From positions 1-7,867 of the forward strand of contig CAYNVN010000081.1 of assembly GCA_964400655.1 (NCBI GenBank): 7,867 bases of DNA, read 5' to 3'. The translations under genes were made by a program, and so were the position numbers. Under the pieces are notes generated by a model. That model made no database searches and had not been told where the DNA came from. It saw only the letters and a program-made list of their open reading frames with translations. This stretch comes from B16-G9 sp964400655 (GTDB taxonomy: Bacteria; Bacteroidota; Bacteroidia; Bacteroidales; F082). This document shows positions 1 to 5,767 of this stretch, one piece after another (within the stretch, counting starts at the first letter, position 1; the number at the start of each line of letters is the position of its first letter).

Positions 1-1
1 G

Positions 2-58
2 GATGGTGAAATTGCAGATATTCCGGAGGTTAAACCTGTATGGGAACAGTATAAATAA
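2..58 (+). CDS. C-terminal end of an upstream protein, possibly a relative of the next MBL-fold gene
   Basis: Frame 2 is open from the window edge to a TAA stop at 56-58 and gives DGEIADIPEVKPVWEQYK. The other two + frames do not give a convincing end: one stops at once (TGA at 7-9) and the other runs through the gap. The last residues (P-V-W-E-Q-Y-K) resemble the C-terminal region of the following gene (H-R-E-W-E-R-Y-K), which hints at a related or duplicated MBL-fold protein, but 18 residues are too few to assign a family. The stop lies 30 nt before the next start with no terminator between, so the two genes are probably co-transcribed. The function cannot be read from this fragment. Confidence 0.6.
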   Translation, partial: DGEIADIPEVKPVWEQYK

Positions 59-88
59 ATTTAGTAACAAAATAAAAGAAATATAATT

Positions 89-1102
89 ATGGATATGACA
101 AAATTACCCAACCCTGCAACATGGTTGGTACCCGTTATAGGTGATAATACCTTTTATCAGGGTGTAAAAAACGACAGAATAATTGCCGCTCAAAAAAATG
201 GCGGAATAACTAAAAATACCGGTAAGGTAACCATAAGTTTTTATGGTATGATTGCATACAAAGTAACTACTCCGCAAGGATTGGAAATATTGATAGATCC
301 GTTCAGAAATGCCCCCGATTTGGATTTAGGCGGTATTTGGTTTTTATCGCAATTTCCCGAAATATATGCAGATATTGTTGTTTCAACTCACGGACACGGT
401 GATCACGACGGCATGATGCGTGTAAAAGCTCCCATGATGCTCGACAGGCTTGCCGGTACTGTTGAAATAGGTGATGCCAAAATTACAGGTTTCCCCGATA
501 AGCATGTAAGTAACCCTCAAAACGAGATTTATGACGGAATTATTCTGGAAAAAGCTTTCGGCAAACATAACTATCCACCGGGAGAAAATATGGAGTGGGA
601 TAACTCGATGATCTTAATTGAAACAGGAGGTATGCGTATTCTTCACTGGGGCGATAACCGTCAGAATCCGCCGCAGGAAATGTTCGACCAAATCGGCGAT
701 ATTGACATCTTCATTTCAGCTATCAGCGATGACGGGCATATCACAACACCAAGATGGGGTACAAAAATCGGGAAAGAAAAACTACATGCAAAAGTTGTAT
801 TCCCCGGACATTATAATGTTGAAGGAATTAACCACCCGTACGCTTCCGGAATTATTGATGCAACACAGTTTACCCGTATGCACGAGCATACTTTTATCAA
901 AGATAAATCCGTTTCCTTTACAAAAGAGGAGCTTGATAAGTATGACTTCCATGTATTTTACTTTGGCGAAAATGTTGATTGGGATGTGCTTAAGTGGCCC
1001 CATAAATTTCCTTACGATTATCCGGTTTCCGATTTGGATGTGTGGCCCGGTGATCACAGGGAATGGGAACGGTATAAACCAAAAAACGGCGATAAATATT
1101 AA
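89..1102 (+). CDS. MBL-fold metallo-hydrolase (beta-lactamase-like superfamily)
   Basis: This 337-residue protein is a probable metal-dependent hydrolase. The superfamily signature HxHxDH is intact as T-H-G-H-G-D-H (His101, His103, Asp105, His106), after a beta-strand-rich start (K-V-T-I-S-F-Y-G-M-I-A-Y, about 46-57) and the usual I-L-I-D-P segment (67-71). Other likely metal ligands are His139 (P-D-K-H), Asp189 in H-W-G-D (186-189) and His241 in F-P-G-H-Y (238-242). This arrangement fits the UlaG/YtkL-like Lactamase_B_3 branch better than class B beta-lactamases. The tail after about residue 260 is rich in aromatic and charged residues and may be a family-specific extension. No signal peptide or membrane segment is visible, so it is probably cytoplasmic. 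The start at 89 follows an A-rich leader; a second in-frame ATG lies two codons later. The substrate cannot be named from sequence. Family confidence is high, specific function unknown. Confidence 0.9.
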   Translation: MDMTKLPNPATWLVPVIGDNTFYQGVKNDRIIAAQKNGGITKNTGKVTISFYGMIAYKVTTPQGLEILIDPFRNAPDLDLGGIWFLSQFPEIYADIVVSTHGHGDHDGMMRVKAPMMLDRLAGTVEIGDAKITGFPDKHVSNPQNEIYDGIILEKAFGKHNYPPGENMEWDNSMILIETGGMRILHWGDNRQNPPQEMFDQIGDIDIFISAISDDGHITTPRWGTKIGKEKLHAKVVFPGHYNVEGINHPYASGIIDATQFTRMHEHTFIKDKSVSFTKEELDKYDFHVFYFGENVDWDVLKWPHKFPYDYPVSDLDVWPGDHREWERYKPKNGDKY

Positions 1103-1126
1103 ACGTAAATAATCATTAAATCATTG

Positions 1127-1170
1127 ACAAACGGTAGCATTTAATTAAATGTACTACCGTTTGTTTTTTT
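1127..1170 (+). terminator. Rho-independent terminator after the MBL gene
   Basis: Arms ACAAACGGTAG (1127-1137) and CTACCGTTTGT (1154-1164) are perfectly complementary over 11 bp. The 16-nt loop region contains a further palindrome, CATTTAATTAAATG (1138-1151), so the hairpin can extend almost to its tip. A run of seven T residues (1164-1170) follows directly. It lies 24 nt past the MBL stop and separates that unit from the barrel-protein gene. Because the arms are symmetric and A residues precede the left arm only weakly, it reads best as a + strand terminator. Confidence 0.88.
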
Positions 1171-1177
1171 ATATTTG
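1170..1177 (+). promoter_or_regulatory. Candidate Bacteroidetes -7 element before the outer-membrane protein gene
   Basis: TATATTTG is an exact match to the Bacteroidetes -7 consensus TAnnTTTG. It begins at the last T of the preceding terminator and ends 14 nt before the ATG at 1192, which implies a leader of roughly 10 nt. No TTG/TTTG occurs at the usual 19-21 nt upstream distance (about 1147-1150); the nearest TTTG (1160-1163) is far too close and lies inside the terminator stem. In AT-rich DNA a lone -7 match is weak evidence. Confidence 0.35.
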
Positions 1178-1191
1178 AAAAAAAAACCAAC

Positions 1192-2793
1192 ATGAAAAAA
1201 TATTCTATAACCAGCTTAACAGGAAACCTTATTGTTTTGATAATTCTTTTTTTACAGATTGATGTTTATTCACAAAAAACACAACCCGTTAACAGCAACT
1301 ATTTAATCGAATACGGTATTTCACCGCGGGTTTTAGATGCGGCAGCCAGCCCCTATATGCAGGATGGCAGCTTTACCGAGGATGTAATTATCAAAGTAAA
1401 CAAAGATGGTAACCAAAAAAAGTATAATGTTATACTGATTTACGACCCTTCATACAACGACGGTATGGATATCCGTATAGTCAACAAATCAGGTGAGCTT
1501 AGCAAAAAGGAGCTTAAAGCACTTAAAAAGTATATCGAAAAAAGCCATTTTCTCAGCCGGATGTCGGAAAACTATCTTTATGATGAAAATAGTTTAAAGG
1601 TCGTTAAAAACGATGGCGATAAATTGGTGCTGGAGTTTTATTATAAGAAAAAAGATATTGATCCCTCTCTTAAATTCGTAAAAAGAATAAAAGGGGAGGT
1701 TTATATTAGTAACGGTGAGTTGAAGAAAGTGGTGCTCACTAATTTTAAACCTTTACGGAAAAATATTGTTGACTATCGTAAAGAGGTTGATTTTGTAAAA
1801 TCAAAAGAGGGCGGATATATTATTTTTTCGGAAAATGAAAAAGTTGTTACCGGAAAGCCGGGTAAAAAAGAGGAAGTGGAAATCATTACCAAAATCCTTG
1901 ATTACAAAGGCGGCAATGGCAACAGTTTAAGCTGGGACAATAAAACTAAAACAGAGGTTAAGTACGATAAAAATGATATGGTTACCGTTGGACTTGGAGG
2001 AACGCTTCCTTTTCTCGGTAAAGAGGCAACAAAAATGGGCTACAAACTTCCGCGGCCATTCGGCGTGGATGTTTTTGTTTATGCACACGATCAGCAAATG
2101 GATTTTACCGCTTTGCAGGTTGGTTTCGACGAAGACAAAATGGTAAATCTGGAAAACCTTTTTGCATTAAAAGAATCGTCTGTAAGCCAGTCAACCTTTA
2201 TGCCTTTGGCAAAGGCCGATGTGTGGATTTTTCCGTTTCTTAATGTGATGGCCATTGTGGGAGGAGGAGAAAACCGGCTGGACGGAGAACTGGTAATCAA
2301 CGAAGATTTACGCGAATTTATCAATGGGTTGCCCGGTTTTATTGTTGATATTCCCAATGTACCTTATGCCATTCCCATTAAAACAAATATTACTTCCGAG
2401 GTGTATGGCGGAGGCGTGACCCTGGCAGGAGGTATTGCCAATTTTAACATTTCGGTAAATTACCAGCTTATGTTTACCAAAATTGTGGAAGCCAACACCA
2501 CCAATATGGTCAATGTGGTTACCCCCATGCTGGGCTATATGGCTCCTTTTGGCGTGAATTTTATGGCAGGTGCCCAGGGACAGTTTTACAATACCAATAT
2601 TACAGGATTTATTGAACTTGTTGACGAAGACGGCAATATGCACAAACTTAATTATAAGGTTGATTTTGAACCCATACAGTGGAATGCCATTGTAGGGTTG
2701 TATAAAAACTTTGCCAAACACTGGGAGATGTCGTTTCAGGCCGGGTTCGGACAGAGAACCTCCATCACGGCAATTTTTGGATATCGGTTTTAG
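1192..2793 (+). CDS. Exported protein with N-terminal periplasmic domain and predicted outer-membrane beta-barrel
   Basis: I do not recognise a named family for this 533-residue protein. Residues 1-28 form a signal peptide: M-K-K-Y, a hydrophobic core (about 12-22: N-L-I-V-L-I-I-L-F-L-Q) and a likely cleavage near V-Y-S-Q. Residues about 60-240 are lysine-rich, with alternating beta-type stretches (V-Y-I-S-N-G-E-L-K-K-V-V-L near 170-182), and could be a soluble LolA-like beta domain; that comparison is inference. From about 262 the pattern changes to glycine-rich amphipathic strands (M-V-T-V-G-L-G-G; V-Y-G-G-G-V-T-L-A-G-G-I; F-Q-A-G-F-G), and the chain ends I-T-A-I-F-G-Y-R-F. A C-terminal Phe preceded by alternating hydrophobics is the usual signal for barrel insertion by the BAM machinery. 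There is no Cys near the cleavage site, so it is not a lipoprotein. The start has an A-rich upstream tract and no Shine-Dalgarno. It is probably monocistronic: a terminator lies before it and a 199-nt gap after. Export is well supported, the barrel likely, the function unknown. Confidence 0.85.
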   Translation: MKKYSITSLTGNLIVLIILFLQIDVYSQKTQPVNSNYLIEYGISPRVLDAAASPYMQDGSFTEDVIIKVNKDGNQKKYNVILIYDPSYNDGMDIRIVNKSGELSKKELKALKKYIEKSHFLSRMSENYLYDENSLKVVKNDGDKLVLEFYYKKKDIDPSLKFVKRIKGEVYISNGELKKVVLTNFKPLRKNIVDYRKEVDFVKSKEGGYIIFSENEKVVTGKPGKKEEVEIITKILDYKGGNGNSLSWDNKTKTEVKYDKNDMVTVGLGGTLPFLGKEATKMGYKLPRPFGVDVFVYAHDQQMDFTALQVGFDEDKMVNLENLFALKESSVSQSTFMPLAKADVWIFPFLNVMAIVGGGENRLDGELVINEDLREFINGLPGFIVDIPNVPYAIPIKTNITSEVYGGGVTLAGGIANFNISVNYQLMFTKIVEANTTNMVNVVTPMLGYMAPFGVNFMAGAQGQFYNTNITGFIELVDEDGNMHKLNYKVDFEPIQWNAIVGLYKNFAKHWEMSFQAGFGQRTSITAIFGYRF

Positions 2794-2851
2794 AAAAAAC
2801 AATATTGTTGACGTGTTTACCGATATATCCCATCTGTAAAAGTATTAAACT

Positions 2852-2923
2852 TTCAGGCCTTTGGCGAAGACCGGTGCATGAATATTTCCATTTCTGTGAT
2901 AACTGCTCTTCAGGTCTTTAGCG
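2852..2923. repeat. Imperfect direct repeat upstream of the LuxR-type regulator
   Basis: TTCAGGCCTTTGGCG (2852-2866) recurs as TTCAGGTCTTTAGCG (2909-2923), identical at 13 of 15 positions with a 57-bp period. Flanking bases do not match. Both copies lie in the non-coding gap between the barrel-protein gene and the regulator, upstream of the candidate promoter. MalT-type regulators are known to bind short direct repeats, so these could be operator half sites, but chance cannot be excluded from one locus. Confidence 0.35.
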
Positions 2924-2930
2924 GGATCCC

Positions 2931-2961
2931 TTCCTTTTAAGGTTGATTTTTTGTATATTTA
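2931..2961 (+). promoter_or_regulatory. Possible promoter of the LuxR-type regulator gene
   Basis: TATATTTA (2954-2961) matches seven of the informative -7 features except the final G of TAnnTTTG. A partial -33 match TTCC starts at 2931, with about 20 nt of spacing. The implied leader is roughly 27 nt and contains AGGA (2979-2982), about 10 nt before the ATG, the only Shine-Dalgarno-like site near a start in this window. Both boxes are imperfect, so the call is tentative. Confidence 0.35.
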
Positions 2962-2992
2962 CCGGTATTATCAAAATCAGGAATGAGAATAC

Positions 2993-5668
2993 ATGAATAC
3001 TTTTGATACCGGTTTGGTATTGACTACAAAGCTTCAGAGACCTAACCTGCCCGGTGATTTTATTCCGAGACCAAAACTGATTGAGTATGTAAATATTGAT
3101 TTACAACGGCCGCTCACTTTGGTGTCGGCAGGTGCCGGATATGGGAAAAGTACTTTTGTAAGCAGCTGGTTTAATGAAATATCTCAAAAAAACTGCTGGC
3201 TGTCGCTGGATGAGAATGATAACGATTTACGGACTTTGTTTGTGCATTTTATTTCCGCAATTAGAACCGTAATACCCGATTTTGGTATGAAAACGGCCGG
3301 GCTGCTGAATATTCCCGATATGCCCGGCATCAATATCTTAAAGAATACATTAATCAACGATTTGAATGAACTGCCTGAAACGGTCTTTCTTGCTTTGGAT
3401 GATTTTCATATCATCAACAACCAGGACATTATTGATATTTTTACGGAGAGCCTTAAATTTCCACCGAAAAATTTCCACCTCGTTATTATTTCACGAAACG
3501 ATCCGGTATTGCCGCTATCCTGCCTTAGGGCAAAAAATAAGATGAAAGAGATTCGTTCATCGCATTTGCAACTTACGCAATATGAAATTAAAAGTTTTGT
3601 CGAAAGTCATCTGAAAATATACGACGCTGAAATGATTGCCCAAAAACTCAACTCCGGTCTGGAAGGTTGGTTTACAGGATTACGATTTGCCGTACTCCAT
3701 TTATCGCTTCAGGATATTAAGGGAGAAAGCATTAACCTGATTAATTTTTCCTCCGGTAATTCCGATAGTTATTTTATGGATGAAATATTGGAGCATTTGG
3801 ATGGCGATATGCTTAATTTTTTACTCAAAACATCAATATTGCATAAATTCAGCAGCGATATTGCGGATTATTTACTCCAAAATAAAAATGGTCGTGCTCA
3901 AATCAACAAACTGGTAAACAATAACCTGTTCATTATCAATTTGGATAACCGGGGTGAGTGGTATCGTTACCATCATGTTTTTCATGGGTTGCTTCAAAAG
4001 GAACTTATAAAACGGTTCTCCGAAAAAGAGGTTTCTTTTTTGAAGCTCAGGGCTGTAAAATGGTTTGAAGAGCATGGAATGATTAACGAAGCCATTACGC
4101 TTGCATCGCAGTCGGGCGATACGGAGGGATTGATAGCATTGATTGAAAAATACATGCATGTTCCTCTTAACGAAGATAAATGGTATGTGCTGGAGCAATG
4201 GCTTGATAAAATCCCGGCAAACTATATCGATCAAAGTCCTGATTTGCTTATTGCCCGGATGTGGGTTTTGCAGCATAAGAACATTTTTTGGGCCATTCCG
4301 GGACTGCTTGCAAAACTTAACGAGTTGCAGCAAAAGCAAAAGCTGAATAAAGATACCGGACTTCAGGCAATGTATTTTAAGGGAGTCATTCGTTTTTGGT
4401 CTGCCGAAATAAATGAAAGCATAACTCTCTTTAAAACGGTTTTAGACAATATTTCACCGGAACGTATCGGTGCTTACAGCCTTACAAGTATATATTACGG
4501 AACCGCCTCACAACAGAATGGTTCCGCCCAACCGGTTTACCGAAAAACCGAAGAGATATTACAAAGCGGCCGCCTGCATCCCACATTTAAAATTTTATTG
4601 TTGGGAAAATTGATATATATGAGGGTTTTGGAGGGCAATCTTTACAGAGCCAAACAACTATTGAAAAAGCAGTTAAAAATAGGTTTGTCGGTTAACCATA
4701 TCTTTGCGCAGGCATGGACAGACTATTTTTTTGGATACGTTGCTTTCCAAAATTACAATCTTGAAAAGGCGGAATCATTTTTCGGGCGGGCAATCAACAA
4801 TGTGTATTATCTGAATATGATAGCGCCCATGGATAGTTTTGCAGGGATGTTGCTTACACAAAAAATGCTCAATAAACCGAAAGAATATCAAATTACTTAT
4901 CACAAGATGATCTCTTTTGTAAACGATAAAGCACATCCCGTTTATACCTCTTTGTCCTATTCTTTAAGGGCCAGGCTTTCGTTGCTCGAAAACGACCTTG
5001 AAGCGGCAAATAAATGGATAAATTTGACGGATATGTCTTTTAGCAAGGGCAATGTGTTGTTTGATATCGAAGTTCCAAGACTTACCGAATGCCGGGTATT
5101 GCTGGCTCATAACGATCAGGGAAAAACCGATGAAGCCCTGCAAAAACTTCGTGGGCATCTTAAACTGGCTGAGCGCATCAACAATACACCTTTTCTAATC
5201 AATACTCTTATCCTTTTGGCGGTGGCATACAAAAAACAGCAAAACATTAAAAGTGCTGAAGATGTTTTAACGCAAGCCTTGCAAAAAGCATACGGAGAAA
5301 AATGGATTTTTCCTTTTGTGGAATCAGGCAAAGAGATTCAGCATTTGTTGACTTCGCTGGAAGCGGAAGGAGCGTTGAAAAAATTTATACTTGATGTTTT
5401 AAGAGCGATTTCTCATGATACCGTGAGCAGAAAAAGACAAAAATTATCAGGCATGCCGGAAAACTGTTTTAATAATCTGACCAACCGTGAATTAGACGTA
5501 CTCGATTTAATGGCCAAAAGATTCTCGAACAAGGAAATAGCCGAAGCGCTCTTTATCTCTTTGGGAACGGTAAAACGGCATGCCATTAATATTTTTCAAA
5601 AGCTTGATGTACACAAACGGCGCGAAGCCGTTTTAAAAGCACAACGTTTGGGCATTATAAAAAATTAG
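2993..5668 (+). CDS. MalT-type ATP-dependent LuxR-family transcriptional regulator (STAND NTPase)
   Basis: This 891-residue protein has the full architecture of the MalT family, whose members bind ATP and an inducer, oligomerise and activate transcription. The N-terminus (L-T-T-K-L-Q-R-P-N-L-P, 10-20) is the family opening. Walker A is A-G-A-G-Y-G-K-S-T (46-54, Lys52) and Walker B is L-A-L-D-D-F-H (133-139). S-R-N-D-P-V-L-P-L (167-175) and G-W-F-T-G-L-R-F-A (225-233) are further conserved STAND motifs, and Y-R-Y-H-H-V-F (324-330) matches the family's winged-helix signature. About 390-800 is entirely helical with TPR/SUPR-like repeats, the expected inducer-sensing superhelix. Residues 829-891 form a LuxR HTH: L-T-N-R-E-L-D-V-L, then S-N-K-E-I-A-E-A-L-F-I-S and the recognition helix around L-G-T-V-K-R-H-A. 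Length is normal for the family, with no truncation. It is probably transcribed alone. The inducer and targets are not evident; E. coli MalT senses maltotriose, but nothing here supports a maltose role, so the symbol malT is withheld. Confidence 0.93.
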   Translation: MNTFDTGLVLTTKLQRPNLPGDFIPRPKLIEYVNIDLQRPLTLVSAGAGYGKSTFVSSWFNEISQKNCWLSLDENDNDLRTLFVHFISAIRTVIPDFGMKTAGLLNIPDMPGINILKNTLINDLNELPETVFLALDDFHIINNQDIIDIFTESLKFPPKNFHLVIISRNDPVLPLSCLRAKNKMKEIRSSHLQLTQYEIKSFVESHLKIYDAEMIAQKLNSGLEGWFTGLRFAVLHLSLQDIKGESINLINFSSGNSDSYFMDEILEHLDGDMLNFLLKTSILHKFSSDIADYLLQNKNGRAQINKLVNNNLFIINLDNRGEWYRYHHVFHGLLQKELIKRFSEKEVSFLKLRAVKWFEEHGMINEAITLASQSGDTEGLIALIEKYMHVPLNEDKWYVLEQWLDKIPANYIDQSPDLLIARMWVLQHKNIFWAIPGLLAKLNELQQKQKLNKDTGLQAMYFKGVIRFWSAEINESITLFKTVLDNISPERIGAYSLTSIYYGTASQQNGSAQPVYRKTEEILQSGRLHPTFKILLLGKLIYMRVLEGNLYRAKQLLKKQLKIGLSVNHIFAQAWTDYFFGYVAFQNYNLEKAESFFGRAINNVYYLNMIAPMDSFAGMLLTQKMLNKPKEYQITYHKMISFVNDKAHPVYTSLSYSLRARLSLLENDLEAANKWINLTDMSFSKGNVLFDIEVPRLTECRVLLAHNDQGKTDEALQKLRGHLKLAERINNTPFLINTLILLAVAYKKQQNIKSAEDVLTQALQKAYGEKWIFPFVESGKEIQHLLTSLEAEGALKKFILDVLRAISHDTVSRKRQKLSGMPENCFNNLTNRELDVLDLMAKRFSNKEIAEALFISLGTVKRHAINIFQKLDVHKRREAVLKAQRLGIIKN

Positions 5669-5730
5669 AAGCGGATATTTTATAATTGTAACCGGATTTG
5701 TCAAATCATACAAAATTTCAAAATTTATAA

Positions 5731-5761
5731 TTCCGGCATTTACAAAGGTTTCCTACCTTTG
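5731..5761 (+). promoter_or_regulatory. Promoter of dxs with -7 element almost touching the start codon
   Basis: TACCTTTG (5754-5761) is an exact TAnnTTTG -7 element, with a weak -33 match TTCCGG (from 5731) at about 20 nt spacing. Only 6 nt separate the -7 element from the ATG at 5768, so the transcript should start within a few bases of the ATG. No Shine-Dalgarno can fit between. The upstream gap (5669-5753) also carries the 11-nt palindrome ATTTGTCAAAT (5696-5706), of unknown meaning. Confidence 0.65.
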
Positions 5762-5767
5762 CCCGCC

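Noticed and set aside
618..1112. A 164-residue + strand frame inside the MBL gene
   Set aside because: It overlaps the well-supported MBL frame with its conserved metal ligands, and its own translation shows no family features.
2308..2802. A 164-residue open frame on the minus strand
   Set aside because: It is antisense to the barrel-protein gene, has no recognisable domain or promoter, and its composition is that of a shadow frame. The same holds for the other minus-strand frames.
2838..2856. A small inverted repeat AAAGT...ACTTT after the barrel-protein gene as a terminator
   Set aside because: The stem is only 5 bp of A/T-rich sequence with no following T run, so it would be too unstable to terminate transcription.
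2878..2940. A 20-codon open frame encoding a hydrophobic peptide (MNISISVITALQVFSGIPSF)
   Set aside because: No ribosome binding site or promoter is placed for it, it overlaps the direct repeat and promoter region, and this length is expected by chance.
2983..3006. A 7-codon open frame (MRIHEYF) overlapping the start of the LuxR-type regulator, a possible upstream leader peptide
   Set aside because: It is very short, out of frame and has no conserved feature. Nothing shows that it is translated.
5696..5706. The palindrome ATTTGTCAAAT as a regulator operator for dxs
   Set aside because: It is short and AT-rich, lies about 50 nt upstream of the -7 element and has no second copy in the window. 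It is noted only within the promoter entry.
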